Source: Natrialbaceae archaeon (GTDB lineage: Archaea > Halobacteriota > Halobacteria > Halobacteriales > Natrialbaceae). From it: 64,000 bases of DNA. Location of the stretch: positions 40,710-104,709 of the forward strand of contig PWMF01000155.1 of the NCBI GenBank assembly GCA_003559215.1, written 5' to 3'. Below, one piece after another: positions 17,769 through 27,162 of the stretch (the stretch's first letter is position 1; the number at the start of each line of letters is the position of its first letter). The notes under the pieces were generated by a model. It had not been told where the DNA came from, ran no database searches, and worked only from the letters and a program-made list of their open reading frames with translations. The position numbers and the translations under genes were made by a program.

Positions 17769-19217
17769 TCAGTCGACCGCCTCGCTCTCGTCGGCAGCGC
17801 TCGAGTCGCCTCGGTCGTCTCGAGACTCACCCGTCTCGTCGATGACGCCCTCGGTCCAGGTGCCCAGACGGAACCAGAGCACGGCGACGACGAACGAGGC
17901 GACCATCCCGAAGGAGAACGCCCACCAGATCCCCGCGACGCCGAGGTCGATCGCGGCCACGGTCGGAATCGTGACGCCGACGAACGGCACCGTCACGGCC
18001 GTAAAAGCGAGTATCAGGGCGACCGGGACCCGGAAGATCCACCGCGAGAGGAACGAAAGCACCATGGCCTCGCGGGTGTTGCCGGCGCCCCGGAACGCCC
18101 CCTGGAGGACCATCACGCCGGCGAACAGCGCCCAGAACGGGGCCATAATCCGGAGGAAGAGGACGCCCTCGGCGATCACGTCGGGGTCGGCGACGAAGAT
18201 CCGCATCGCCTGGGCGGGGAAGGCCACGAGAACGGCGGCAACCGCGAAGATCAGCAGCATCGTCCCCGCGGTCGCAACCCGGACGACGGCTGCGGCCCGA
18301 TCGGGTGTGTTCGCGCCGAGGTTCTGCCCGACCCCGGTCGCGGTCGCGTTGCCGACCGCGCCAGCGACGGCCCACGTTACCGACATGAACCGGACGCCGA
18401 TCCCGTAGGCCGCGGTCGGCGCGGCCCCGAAGCGGGCGACGAAGCCGGCCATCGCGACCGACGCGAAGCTCCGGGCCCAGCCGTCGAGCGTCGCCGGGTA
18501 GCCGATATCGATCAGTTGCTTCTGGATCGAGATGTCGGGAGTCAGATCTCCAACCCGAAGCCGGACGCCGAACCGCCCGTCGAGCAGGATATAGATCCCG
18601 ACGACAGTGGCGAACGCGCGGGCGATAAACGTCGCCACGGCGGCGCCGCGGGTCCCCATCGCGGGGAACGGTCCCCAGCCGAGGATGAGAAAGGGGTCGA
18701 GGACGACGTTGAGTCCCGCCGAGACCAACACCAGCCACATCGCCGTCTTCGTGTCGCCGGCGCCCTGCAGCGACGAGCGAAACGCGAAGAACAGGAAGGT
18801 AAGGGGCAGCGCGAGGAAGATGATCTCGATGTAGGCCAGTGCCTCGACGAACACCTGGTCTCGCGCGCCGATCAGGACGAGCAGCGGTCGTCGGAAGTAG
18901 AGGCCAACGGCGGCGAGCGCCGTCGAGACAGCCAGCGCGAGCAGGATCGTCTGAGCGACGACCCGATCTGCCATCCGGTCGTCGTCGGCGCCGACGTACT
19001 GGGAGACCAGCGCGATCGTCGCCGCAGTCAGTCCCATCGCCGTCGAGACGAACATCCACGACAGCGGAAACATCAGGGAGACGGCGGCGACGGCCTCGCT
19101 GCTCACGCGGCCGACCCAGAACATATCCGCCAGGTTGTAGAAGGTCTGCAAGAGGTTGCCGAGCACGAGCGGCCAGGCTAGGTGGAGCAGCTTCGGCGGG
19201 ATCGCTCCCGTCGTCAT
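17769..19217 (-). CDS. MATE family efflux transporter
   Basis: A 482-residue MATE (multidrug and toxic compound extrusion) transporter with about 12 helices. MTTGAIPPKLLHLAWPLVLG at the start is followed by NLADMFWVGRVSSEAVAAV. The mid-protein repeat QLIDIGYPATLDGWAR starts the second six-helix bundle. It probably exports cationic compounds using an Na+ or H+ gradient. The ATG at 19217 was chosen as the residues upstream are a low-complexity Arg-rich frame. A typical 450-490-residue length supports this. Confidence 0.88.
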   Translation of the reverse strand: MTTGAIPPKLLHLAWPLVLGNLLQTFYNLADMFWVGRVSSEAVAAVSLMFPLSWMFVSTAMGLTAATIALVSQYVGADDDRMADRVVAQTILLALAVSTALAAVGLYFRRPLLVLIGARDQVFVEALAYIEIIFLALPLTFLFFAFRSSLQGAGDTKTAMWLVLVSAGLNVVLDPFLILGWGPFPAMGTRGAAVATFIARAFATVVGIYILLDGRFGVRLRVGDLTPDISIQKQLIDIGYPATLDGWARSFASVAMAGFVARFGAAPTAAYGIGVRFMSVTWAVAGAVGNATATGVGQNLGANTPDRAAAVVRVATAGTMLLIFAVAAVLVAFPAQAMRIFVADPDVIAEGVLFLRIMAPFWALFAGVMVLQGAFRGAGNTREAMVLSFLSRWIFRVPVALILAFTAVTVPFVGVTIPTVAAIDLGVAGIWWAFSFGMVASFVVAVLWFRLGTWTEGVIDETGESRDDRGDSSAADESEAVD

Positions 19218-19521
19218 ATCGACGCGTTTACGCTCGGATTCCGGCTCTACCACGGCGCTTTCGGTGCGTTCTCGCTCCGGGGGAGAAAAGGGCTCGACTC
19301 CCCGGTTCCGTTGCCGGCTCTCGAGTCCCTCGAGTCGCGCCCGCCGCGGCGGACCCGACCGCACGGACCTCACGCACGCGCGAGCGTAACGCCCGCGTAA
19401 CGCACGCACACCCGCGCTGTCTGCCGGTTTTGCCGAAAGCGTTATCAGAGACTCAGTCGTACCGAGCGACCATGACGACTCGTTTCCCGGACCTGCCACT
19501 CGAGCCGCGAGGTGATCGGCG

Positions 19522-22005
19522 GTGGAGCTGATCATCACCGAGAAGGACAACGCCGCGCGACGGATCGCCGACATCCTCTCCGGAGGGACGTACGACTCGA
19601 GCCGCGAGAACGGCGTCAACGTCTACGAGTGGGGCGGCAAGCGCTGCGTCGGGCTGTCGGGCCACGTCGTCGGCGTCGACTTCCCCTCGGAGTACTCCGA
19701 CTGGCGCGACGTCGAGCCGGTCGAGCTCATCGACGCGGAGATCGAGAAGACCGCGACGAAGGAGAACATCGTCGCCACGCTGCGGATCCTCGCCCGGCGG
19801 GCCGAACGCGTCGCGATCGCGACCGACTACGACCGCGAGGGCGAACTCATCGGGAAGGAAGCGTACGACATCGTCCGCGAGGTCGACGAGGACGTCCCGA
19901 TCCGCCGGGTGCGGTTCTCCTCGATCACCGAGAACGAGGTCCAAAACGCCTTCGACGAGCCCGACGAGCTGGACTTCGACCTCGCCGCGGCGGGCGAGGC
20001 CCGCCAGATCATCGACCTGATCTGGGGTGCCGCGCTCACCCGATTCCTCTCGCTGTCGGCGGGCCAGCTCGGCAACGACTTCATTTCCGTGGGCCGAGTG
20101 CAGTCCCCTACCCTCAAACTGATCGTCGACCGCGAACGGGAGATCCAGGCGTTCGATCCCGAGACGTACTGGGAGCTCTTTGCTGACTTACAGAAGGACG
20201 AAACCACCTTCGAGGCCCAGTACTTCTACCGCGACGAGGACGACAACGAGGCCGAGCGCGTCTGGGCAGAGGCCCGCGCCGACGAGGTCTACGAGACCCT
20301 CGCGAGTCGCGACGCGGCGACGGTCGTCGACGTCAACCGTCGCACCCGGACCGACGACCCGCCCGCGCCGTTCAACACGACCCAGTTCATCCGCGCGGCC
20401 AGCGCCATCGGGTACTCGGCCAAGCGCGCGATGTCGATCGCCGAGGATCTCTACACCGCCGGCTACATCACCTACCCCCGAACCGACAACACCGTTTACC
20501 CCGACGACCTCGAGCCCGCGGAGCTGCTCGAGGAGTTCGTCGGTCACTCGACGCTCGGCGAGTCGGCCGACTCGCTGCTCGAGGCCGACGAGATCCAGCC
20601 CACGGAAGGTGACGAGGAGACGACCGACCACCCGCCGATTCACCCGACGGGCGAGATTCCGAGCCGCGGCGGAGACGTGGGCGACGACGAGTGGGAGGTC
20701 TACGAACTGGTCGTTCGCCGGTTCTACGCAACGGTCGCCGACCCCGCGGAGTGGGAGCACCTCAAGGTCGTCGCCGAGGTCGACGACGCCCGGCTGAAGG
20801 CGAACGGCAAGCGCCTCGTCGAACCGGGCTACCACGACGTCTACCCCTACTTCAACACCACGGAGAACTACGTCCCCGACGTCGAGACCGGCGAGGAGCT
20901 GGCGATCGAGGACGTCGAGCTCGAGGAGAAAGAAACGCAGCCGCCCCGCCGGTACGGCCAGTCGCGGCTGATCGAGACCATGGAGGATCTCGGGCTGGGA
21001 ACGAAGTCGACCCGCCACAACACGCTCGAGAAACTGTACGACCGGGGCTACATCGAGAGCGACCCGCCCCGTCCGACCAAGCTGGCGATGGCGGTCGTCG
21101 ACGCCGCCGAGAACTACGCCGACCGGGTCGTCAGCGAGGGGATGACCGCCCAGCTCGAGGAGGACATGGACGCGATCGCCTCCGGCGAGGCCGACTTCGA
21201 GGACGTCACCGACGAATCCCGCGAGATGCTCGAGGAGATCTTCGCGAACCTCGCGGACTCCCGGGAGGAGATCGGGGACCACCTCCGGAAGTCGCTGAAG
21301 GACGACAAGCGGCTGGGCCCCTGCCCCGAGTGCGGCGAAGATCTGCTCGTCCGCCAGAGCCGCCACGGCTCCTACTTCATCGGCTGCGACGGCTACCCCG
21401 ACTGCGAGAACACGCTGCCGCTGCCCTCGACGGGTAAGCCGCTGATCATGGACGGCGAGTGCGAGGAGCACGGGCTCAACGAGGTGAAGATGCTCGCCGG
21501 CCGCCAGACGTTCGTCCACGGCTGCCCCCTCTGTAAGGCCGACGAGGCGGGCGAGGGCGAGATCCTGGGTACCTGTCCCGACTGCGGTTCGGACCACGAC
21601 GGCGAACTCGTCATCAAGACCCTCCAGAGCGGCTCCCGACTGGTGGGTTGTACCCGCTACCCCGACTGCGAGTACTCGCTGCCCCTTCCTCGGCGGGGCG
21701 AGATCGAGGTCACCGACGAGCGCTGCGAGGAACACGAACTCCCCGAACTCGTCGTCCACAGCGGCGATGAGCCCTGGGAGCTTGGCTGTCCGATCTGTAA
21801 CTATCAGGAGTTCCAGGCCCGGGAGGCCGACAGCGGCTCGGACCTCGAGAGCCTCGAGGGCGTCGGCGCCAAGACCGTCGAGAAGCTCGTCGACGCGGGT
21901 ATCGAGAGCCTCAAGGATCTGAGCGACGCGGACCCCGACGCGGTCGCCGACGACGTCGACGGCGTCAGCGCGGACCGGGTCCGAAGCTGGCAGGCGAAAG
22001 CGTAG
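19522..22005 (+). CDS. topA: DNA topoisomerase I (type IA)
   Basis: An 827-residue type IA topoisomerase that relaxes negative supercoils. The Toprim domain starts with MELIITEKDNAARRIADIL, with its acidic TDYDREGELIG motif near residues 101-110. The active-site TYPRTDN has catalytic Tyr318. Four cysteine zinc modules lie in the C-terminal third (CPECGEDLLVRQSRHGS, CDGYPDC, CPLC, CPDCG, CTRYPDC, CPIC). A helix-hairpin-helix end (LESLEGVGAKTVEKLVDAGI) is added, as in haloarchaeal TopA. The GTG at 19522 was chosen because it begins the Toprim strand. Full length. Confidence 0.95.
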   Translation: MELIITEKDNAARRIADILSGGTYDSSRENGVNVYEWGGKRCVGLSGHVVGVDFPSEYSDWRDVEPVELIDAEIEKTATKENIVATLRILARRAERVAIATDYDREGELIGKEAYDIVREVDEDVPIRRVRFSSITENEVQNAFDEPDELDFDLAAAGEARQIIDLIWGAALTRFLSLSAGQLGNDFISVGRVQSPTLKLIVDREREIQAFDPETYWELFADLQKDETTFEAQYFYRDEDDNEAERVWAEARADEVYETLASRDAATVVDVNRRTRTDDPPAPFNTTQFIRAASAIGYSAKRAMSIAEDLYTAGYITYPRTDNTVYPDDLEPAELLEEFVGHSTLGESADSLLEADEIQPTEGDEETTDHPPIHPTGEIPSRGGDVGDDEWEVYELVVRRFYATVADPAEWEHLKVVAEVDDARLKANGKRLVEPGYHDVYPYFNTTENYVPDVETGEELAIEDVELEEKETQPPRRYGQSRLIETMEDLGLGTKSTRHNTLEKLYDRGYIESDPPRPTKLAMAVVDAAENYADRVVSEGMTAQLEEDMDAIASGEADFEDVTDESREMLEEIFANLADSREEIGDHLRKSLKDDKRLGPCPECGEDLLVRQSRHGSYFIGCDGYPDCENTLPLPSTGKPLIMDGECEEHGLNEVKMLAGRQTFVHGCPLCKADEAGEGEILGTCPDCGSDHDGELVIKTLQSGSRLVGCTRYPDCEYSLPLPRRGEIEVTDERCEEHELPELVVHSGDEPWELGCPICNYQEFQAREADSGSDLESLEGVGAKTVEKLVDAGIESLKDLSDADPDAVADDVDGVSADRVRSWQAKA

Positions 22006-22013
22006 GCTCCGTC

Positions 22014-22748
22014 TCAGGCGGTGTCCCGGTCACTGCCGTCCGTATCGACGTCGCTCTCGTTCGCGTCGTCGCCGTCAGTTTCGGTCTCGTCGTCAGCGCT
22101 ATCCTCAGCCTCGTCGTCCGCCGCTCCTTCGTCTGGCGGGTCCTCGGTCTCGCCTTCGTCGGTCTCGTCGGCCGTCGCCTCGAGGACGCTCTCGACTTCC
22201 GCGGCGATCTCGCGGCCGCTGGTCGTCCCCGTCTCGCGCCAGTGTTCCTCCCCGTCGGGATCGATGACGATCGTCACGGGGTAGCCGACGGCTGCGTACT
22301 CCTGCATGGGTCTCGAGGCCTCGTAGCTCAGGAAGCCGTTCCCGCCGTGAGTCTCCCACCACTCGCGGAGTTCGTCGGGTGGAATCTGCTCCTCGGAGTC
22401 GTAGGTCAGCGACAGGAATCGGACGTCGTCGCCGTGTGCGTCCTCGAGTTCCGCCCTGGCGTCGGCGAGCCGCCCAGCCTGGACCTGGCAGTTGCCACAG
22501 CCGTTGACGAAGAACATGAGGACCATGACGTCCTCGGAGGGGACGGTCAGCGTCCCCTCCTCGCTCCCTCGAGCTTCGATCGTCTCGACCTCGATCGGCC
22601 ACTCCTCGTCCTCGTCCTCGTCGTCCTCTGACTCTCCGTCGACCTCGGCGTCGTCGCCGATCGACGGCGGGCCGTAGCGCACGACCGATCCCGCGCCCGC
22701 GAGTACGCCGAGGCTTCCGATCCCGGCGACGAGGTCGCGCCGTCTCAT
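22014..22748 (-). CDS. Exported thioredoxin-fold protein with CGNC
   Basis: A 244-residue exported protein. The N-terminus MRRRDLVAGIGSLGVLAGAG is a Tat-like signal or anchor. A low-complexity acidic linker follows, then a thioredoxin/TlpA-like domain with MVLMFFVNGCGNCQVQAGRL (CxxC) and YPVTIVIDPDGEEHWRE (cis-Pro region). It ends in a long Asp/Glu/Thr-rich tail of about 70 residues. It probably acts as an extracellular redox protein. It is 117 bp from a paralogue on the same strand, whose motif is CPTS. The acidic tail is typical of halophilic secreted proteins. Confidence 0.75.
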   Translation of the reverse strand: MRRRDLVAGIGSLGVLAGAGSVVRYGPPSIGDDAEVDGESEDDEDEDEEWPIEVETIEARGSEEGTLTVPSEDVMVLMFFVNGCGNCQVQAGRLADARAELEDAHGDDVRFLSLTYDSEEQIPPDELREWWETHGGNGFLSYEASRPMQEYAAVGYPVTIVIDPDGEEHWRETGTTSGREIAAEVESVLEATADETDEGETEDPPDEGAADDEAEDSADDETETDGDDANESDVDTDGSDRDTA

Positions 22749-22865
22749 CGGTCGCTCACCACTCGAGTGTGACCGGACGGGACGACTCCTCCGGTGAGTC
22801 GACGGGCGAGAGGGCGGTTCATATCCGTGCGTAGGGGACGAACGGAAAAGGGTCCACCGGTTCGG

Positions 22866-23489
22866 TTACCCTTCCGACTCGTTCGCGTCGTCAGGCGCGT
22901 CCTCCGGATCCGGGGCTTCGGACTCGGCCTCGAGCGCCCGTTCGATTCCTCTTATCATGTTGCTGGCGCCGGTGCCGCCCGTGTCGCGCCAGTGGGCCTC
23001 GCCGTCGGCGTCGAGCGCGATGACCGTCGGGAACCCGCGAACCTCGTAGTAGTCGTTTATCGTCCCGTCCTCGTCGATCCCGACCGTCCACTCGCCGTCG
23101 TGTTCGTCCCACCAGTCGGCCAGTTCATCCTCGGTGGGGTCCGGGCCGGAGCGGGGATCGACCAGCGAAACGAACCGAACGTCGCCGTCCGGACCGACGT
23201 CGTACCGCGACTCGAGGTCGGCTCTGGCGTCGCCGATCGTCTCGATCAACCCCTCGCTCGTCGGACACAGCGTCCGCGTCGGGTTGAGAAACGTGACCTG
23301 TTCACTGCCCGGGACGCTCGTCGCTCCAGCCTCGCTACCGGGTGCATCGACCGTTCGAACCTCGAACGGCGGCGATTCGGGTTCGTCGGTGCCGTCGGCG
23401 TCGGAATCACCCGCCGCGTCGTCCTCGAGACAGCCCGCGACCGCGCTCGCGCCGACGGCCGCGAGCAGCGTTCGGCGTCTCACTCCCAT
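22866..23489 (-). CDS. Thioredoxin-fold lipoprotein with CPTS
   Basis: A 207-residue lipoprotein. The signal RRRTLLAAVGASAVAGCLED carries Tat-like arginines and an AGC lipobox. The thioredoxin-like domain aligns with the neighbour at 22014. FLNPTRTLCPTSEG occupies the place of the CGNC motif, so the second Cys is replaced by Ser and only one thiol remains. FPTVIALDADGEAHWRDTG matches the neighbour's cis-Pro strand. A CxxS protein may trap mixed disulfides, act as a monothiol reductase, or be non-redox. A tandem duplication with divergence is likely. Confidence 0.7.
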   Translation of the reverse strand: MGVRRRTLLAAVGASAVAGCLEDDAAGDSDADGTDEPESPPFEVRTVDAPGSEAGATSVPGSEQVTFLNPTRTLCPTSEGLIETIGDARADLESRYDVGPDGDVRFVSLVDPRSGPDPTEDELADWWDEHDGEWTVGIDEDGTINDYYEVRGFPTVIALDADGEAHWRDTGGTGASNMIRGIERALEAESEAPDPEDAPDDANESEG

Positions 23490-23781
23490 CGCTCCCTCGT
23501 CGTCTCCGGGCGTCGGTTCCGGAGCGTACCCGCCGACGTACGGTCGCGGAGTCGATTCATACGCGCAGTATCGGGCGTCGAGGTCAAAGAATTAACCGCC
23601 GTCCGACGCAGCCGTTGACAATCGCCAATAGAAATAAGATCGGCCGGGTGAACGTTCAGTCGAACGCCGACTCGGGAGCCACCGTCTCGAGTGGGAACCG
23701 ACCCGAATCCATGATCCACGACCGAACGACACGTTCGATTGCTCGCTCGAGACGACGGAGGACACCGAACCGAGGTAAGCG

Positions 23782-23934
23782 ATGAGCCGCGACGCCGCTG
23801 ACTCGGAGTCTCCGGGAACGCTTCCCGACTGCCCCGTCTGCGGGCGACCGATCGTGACGGTGACGCTGACCGGACCGACGGAGGGAGTGGCCTCGCCCTG
23901 CGGCTGCCAGTTCGTTCCCGGCAGCCTCGAGTAG
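23782..23934 (+). CDS. Small zinc-finger protein (50 aa)
   Basis: A 50-residue protein (MSRDAADSESPGTLPDCPVC start) with knuckles CPVCG and PCGC separated by about 20 residues. This spacing could hold one zinc through four or more cysteines. A GAGGTAAG-like ribosome-binding site precedes the ATG by a few bases. It lies in the gap before lysE on the same strand. Another of the small zinc-finger proteins typical of halophilic archaea, role unknown. Confidence 0.6.
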   Translation: MSRDAADSESPGTLPDCPVCGRPIVTVTLTGPTEGVASPCGCQFVPGSLE

Positions 23935-23986
23935 CCGTCGAACGCGTCGTTTTTCACGATCGGCGGCGGAGGGTGAACCGAACACC

Positions 23987-24661
23987 GTGCCAGTCGCCAC
24001 CGCGCTCGCCGGAGCCGTCTTCGGTATCGCACTCGCCGCGCCGCCGGGACCGATGAACGCGATCATCGCCGAGGAGAGTGTCGTCCGCGGCTGGTCGGCC
24101 GGCTTCCGGGCGGGACTGGGCGCGATGCTCGCCGACGTGCTCTTCTTCGTCCTCACGCTGGCTGGCGTCGTGGCCGTGATCGATCGCTACCCCCTCGTTC
24201 GACCCGTGCTCTACCTGCTCGGCGGGCTGTTGATGTGTTACTTCGCCGTCGGCGCGATCCGAGAGGCTCGAGCCGCGACCTCCTTTACCGGCGGGGGCCA
24301 CGCGACCTCGACCGGCTTTCGCAAGACGTTCGCGCTGTCGCTGACCAACCCCTACCAGATCGGGTTCTGGCTCACCGCCGGGGTCGGCCTGCTCCGGCCG
24401 GGATCGCTGGACGTCCTCGCGCACGTCCCGGCCGTCGGCGCCGCCCTCGAGGGAGCGCTCGTCGTCGAAACCGGCTCGCCCGCCCTGCTAGCCGGGTTCT
24501 TCGGCGGGATCGCGGTCTGGATCGTCGTCTACCCCGCGGGGCTAGTGTCGGCCGGACAGCGAATCGATGCGCTGGCGCCGATCGTCGCCGCGGGCAGCGC
24601 GCTCGTGCTGGCGGGCTTTGGCGTCGTCTTTCTCGCGGTCGGGGCGATGGGGCTCGCCTGA
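23987..24661 (+). CDS. LysE family translocator
   Basis: A 224-residue membrane protein of the LysE/RhtB amino-acid exporter family, about six helices. The N-terminus (MPVATALAGAVFGIALAAPP) leads into PPGPMNAIIAEESVVRGW, the LysE signature, followed by FRAGLGAMLADVLFF. A SLTNPYQIGFWL motif sits mid-protein. It exports amino acids or related metabolites; which one is unknown. The GTG start at 23987 gives a complete first helix. Convergent with the HD-domain gene. Confidence 0.82.
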   Translation: MPVATALAGAVFGIALAAPPGPMNAIIAEESVVRGWSAGFRAGLGAMLADVLFFVLTLAGVVAVIDRYPLVRPVLYLLGGLLMCYFAVGAIREARAATSFTGGGHATSTGFRKTFALSLTNPYQIGFWLTAGVGLLRPGSLDVLAHVPAVGAALEGALVVETGSPALLAGFFGGIAVWIVVYPAGLVSAGQRIDALAPIVAAGSALVLAGFGVVFLAVGAMGLA

Positions 24662-24726
24662 GGCAGCGCCCGGACGCGTCGCTCGAGGCGTCAGCCACTA
24701 CATAAAAACGGTCGTTCGACGGCCGG

Positions 24727-25398
24727 TCAACCCATCGCGGCGATCTCGTCCTCGAGCCACTCGCGGAACCACTTGACTCGCTTGAGCCGCTGGTGGGCGA
24801 TCCCCTCGGCGGTGTCGCTTTCGACCCGCGTGGCGGCGTCGTAGCCGCGCTCGAGGACCCGCTCGACCATCTCGTCGGTGTCCATGTGGGTTCGGGCCTC
24901 GTACCCCATGCGCAACAGCATGAGGGCGGTGCCGTTGGCGCCGATCTTGTCGAGCAGGTCGGCCTCGATCAGACACTGCGTCTCCAGCGAGACGTCGTTC
25001 AGGTCGCCCTGGTAGGCGTGTTGTTCGACGGCACGACACACCTGGTTGATAAACGAATCGGGGTACTCCGCGCGGGACTCGAGGTACTCCCGAGCGACGC
25101 GGGCGCCGGCCTCGGGGTGAAGGTCCTGGTCGGTCTCGAGTTTCGCCACGTCGTGAAAGAGTGCGGCGACGCGGGTGATGTCGACGTCGGCGCCCTCCTT
25201 CCGGGCGATCTCCTCGGCCAGCGAGACGACGTTGAGGATGTGGTTGTGTCGGTACTCCGCGGAGTGCCAGGGGTACCAGCGCATCCGTCCGCCCTCCTCT
25301 TCCTTCTCGACGCTCGCGGCGAGGTACTCGAAGACGAACTCCTTCATCTCCTCGAACTCGGCGTCGGTTACTCGGGTTTCTTTTATTTCGACGCCCAT
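24727..25398 (-). CDS. HD-domain phosphohydrolase
   Basis: A 223-residue HD-superfamily protein. Metal ligands include His51 (YRHNHILNVVSLAEEIA), His82-Asp83 (VAALFHDVAKLETDQDLHPE) and later VEQHAYQG plus a C-terminal Asp in LIEADLLDKIG. The family hydrolyses nucleotides or phosphate esters with divalent metal. Substrate unknown. The ATG at 25398 precedes a plausible MGVEIKETRVT start; a longer frame runs to 26043 but overlaps the divergent mcmA2 gene and is not coding. Confidence 0.83.
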   Translation of the reverse strand: MGVEIKETRVTDAEFEEMKEFVFEYLAASVEKEEEGGRMRWYPWHSAEYRHNHILNVVSLAEEIARKEGADVDITRVAALFHDVAKLETDQDLHPEAGARVAREYLESRAEYPDSFINQVCRAVEQHAYQGDLNDVSLETQCLIEADLLDKIGANGTALMLLRMGYEARTHMDTDEMVERVLERGYDAATRVESDTAEGIAHQRLKRVKWFREWLEDEIAAMG

Positions 25399-25629
25399 GA
25401 GAGATCCCTCCGCAATAGATGTACGATGCTCATTGGGTGAATGTAAGCTGGTTTCGCTCTTAGGCCTTTGGTTCGGAATGGTGGGCGTTGTCACGATCGC
25501 CCGGACCTGTCCGGTTCGGGACCGTTTCGGTCGCGGCCGAGCCGATCCCTCGCGGACGAACGGACGGGGGACGGAGAAATCTGCAGGAATTTCCGTTAAA
25601 GTCAAACAGCCGGCTCGGGAAGGGAGCGT

Positions 25630-26046
25630 ATGAGCAGTGAACAGGAGCAGGAGTCGATCCGTTGTCTGGTCGCCAAGGTCGGTCTCGACGGGCACGACCG
25701 CGGGGCACACGTCATCGCGCGCGCGTTCCGCGACGCCGGGTTCGAGGTCATCTACTCGGGGTTGCACAAGGCCCCCGAGGAGATCGTCCAGGCAGCGGTC
25801 CAGGAGGACGTCGACGTCCTGGGGATCTCGATCCTCTCGGGCGCCCACGACACGCTCGTCCCGAAGATCATGAGCGGACTCGAGGAGTACGATGCCAAAG
25901 ACGACACGCTCGTCCTCGTCGGGGGCGTTATCCCCGAGGAGGACCGTGCCGAACTCGAGGCCGAGGGCGTGTCGGCCATCTTCGGCCCCGGGACGTCGAT
26001 CGAGGAGACGATCGAGTTCGTCCGCGAGAACGCTCCCGACCAATGA
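25630..26046 (+). CDS. mcmA2: Methylmalonyl-CoA mutase, B12-binding subunit
   Basis: A 138-residue B12-binding domain protein, the small subunit of methylmalonyl-CoA mutase. Lower-ligand motif DxHxxG is Asp20-Gly-His22-Asp-Arg-Gly25, followed by ISILSGAHDT and IFGPGTSIEETIEF. The mutase interconverts methylmalonyl-CoA and succinyl-CoA in propionyl-CoA metabolism. The large catalytic subunit is encoded elsewhere. Start and stop overlap the meaB start by four bases, so the two are co-translated. Confidence 0.92.
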   Translation: MSSEQEQESIRCLVAKVGLDGHDRGAHVIARAFRDAGFEVIYSGLHKAPEEIVQAAVQEDVDVLGISILSGAHDTLVPKIMSGLEEYDAKDDTLVLVGGVIPEEDRAELEAEGVSAIFGPGTSIEETIEFVRENAPDQ

Positions 26047-27116
26047 ACGCCGACGACGAGACGCTGCTGGCGGAGCTCCTCGAGGGGAAACACCGCGCGC
26101 TGGCCCGGGTTATCTCGAAGATCGAGAACCGCGCGCCGGGCTACCGGGAGCTGATCTCCGAGCTCTACGCCCACACGGGCGAGGCCGAGGTGATCGGGAT
26201 TACGGGCAGCCCCGGCGCGGGCAAGTCGACGCTGGTCGATAAGCTCGCCGAGACCTACCGCGAGCGCGGCGAGACCGTCGGCGTCATCGCGATCGACCCC
26301 TCTTCGCCGTTTACCGGCGGGGCAGTGCTCGGCGATCGGATCCGGATGGCGTCGACGGTCGGCGACATGGACGTCTTCGTGCGGTCGATGAGCGCCCGCG
26401 GGACGCTGGGGGGGCTCTCGACGGCGACGGCTGACGCCGTCAAGGCGATGGACGCCTTCGGTAAGGACAAGATCATCATCGAGACCGTCGGCGCCGGACA
26501 GAACGAGATCGACATCGTCCGTACCGCCGACACCGTCGCCGTGCTCGTCCCGCCCGGCTCGGGCGACGACGTCCAGACGCTGAAGGCAGGGATCCTCGAG
26601 ATCGCGGACGTCTTCGCGGTCAACAAGGCCGACCGTCCGGGCTCCGATCGAACGGTGCAGGAACTCCGGGAGATGATCGAACTCGACTCCGGGGGCGGCT
26701 TCGGCGGCGGCGGCCACCACGGCGCGGACGCCGCGGAGGCCCACGGCGGCTCCGCGGTCGCGACGCAGGACGAACGCGAAGAGCACGCGACGTGGACGAC
26801 CCCCATCGTCGAGACGGTCGCTACCGACGGCACCGGCGTCGACGACTTCATCGACGAGCTCGCGGCCCACCGCGAGTACCTCGTCGACTCCGGCGCCCGC
26901 GCGGAGAAGGCTCGCCAGCGCTCGGCCGAAGAGATCCGAACCCTGCTGCGCGAGGACGTCCACACCATGCTCGAGGACGAACTCGAGCGCGTCGGCGGGA
27001 TCGAAGACCTCGCCGCCGCGGTCGCGGCGGGCGAGACCGACCCCTACACCGTCGCCGGCGAGGTGCTCTCGCCGGTCGAGGACTGCCTCGCGGAACTCGA
27101 GACCCGCGACCCGTAG
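26043..27116 (+). CDS. meaB: Methylmalonyl-CoA mutase chaperone GTPase MeaB
   Basis: A 357-residue G3E-type GTPase. It contains P-loop GSPGAGKSTLVDKL near residue 58, the DPSSPFTGGAVLGDR switch, the ETVGAGQNEIDI signature and NKADRPGS (guanine specificity). MeaB (ArgK) protects the mutase and gates B12 loading. A 40-residue Gly/His/Ala-rich insertion (GGGFGGGGHHGADAAEAHGG region) lies after the GTPase core, as in halophilic homologues. Overlaps mcmA2 by ATGA. Confidence 0.93.
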   Translation: MNADDETLLAELLEGKHRALARVISKIENRAPGYRELISELYAHTGEAEVIGITGSPGAGKSTLVDKLAETYRERGETVGVIAIDPSSPFTGGAVLGDRIRMASTVGDMDVFVRSMSARGTLGGLSTATADAVKAMDAFGKDKIIIETVGAGQNEIDIVRTADTVAVLVPPGSGDDVQTLKAGILEIADVFAVNKADRPGSDRTVQELREMIELDSGGGFGGGGHHGADAAEAHGGSAVATQDEREEHATWTTPIVETVATDGTGVDDFIDELAAHREYLVDSGARAEKARQRSAEEIRTLLREDVHTMLEDELERVGGIEDLAAAVAAGETDPYTVAGEVLSPVEDCLAELETRDP

Positions 27117-27162
27117 CTGTGCCAACCGCAGGTCTAAGGCGTTCGCCCCGGTACGTGTCGGT

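Noticed and set aside
20188..21759. 523-codon open frame antisense to topA
   Set aside because: It is a GC-rich shadow of a well-conserved gene, with low-complexity Leu/Val/Arg/Asp composition and no domain.
24727..26043. Longer HD-domain protein starting at 26043
   Set aside because: The extension is antisense to mcmA2; the HD fold starts at 25398.
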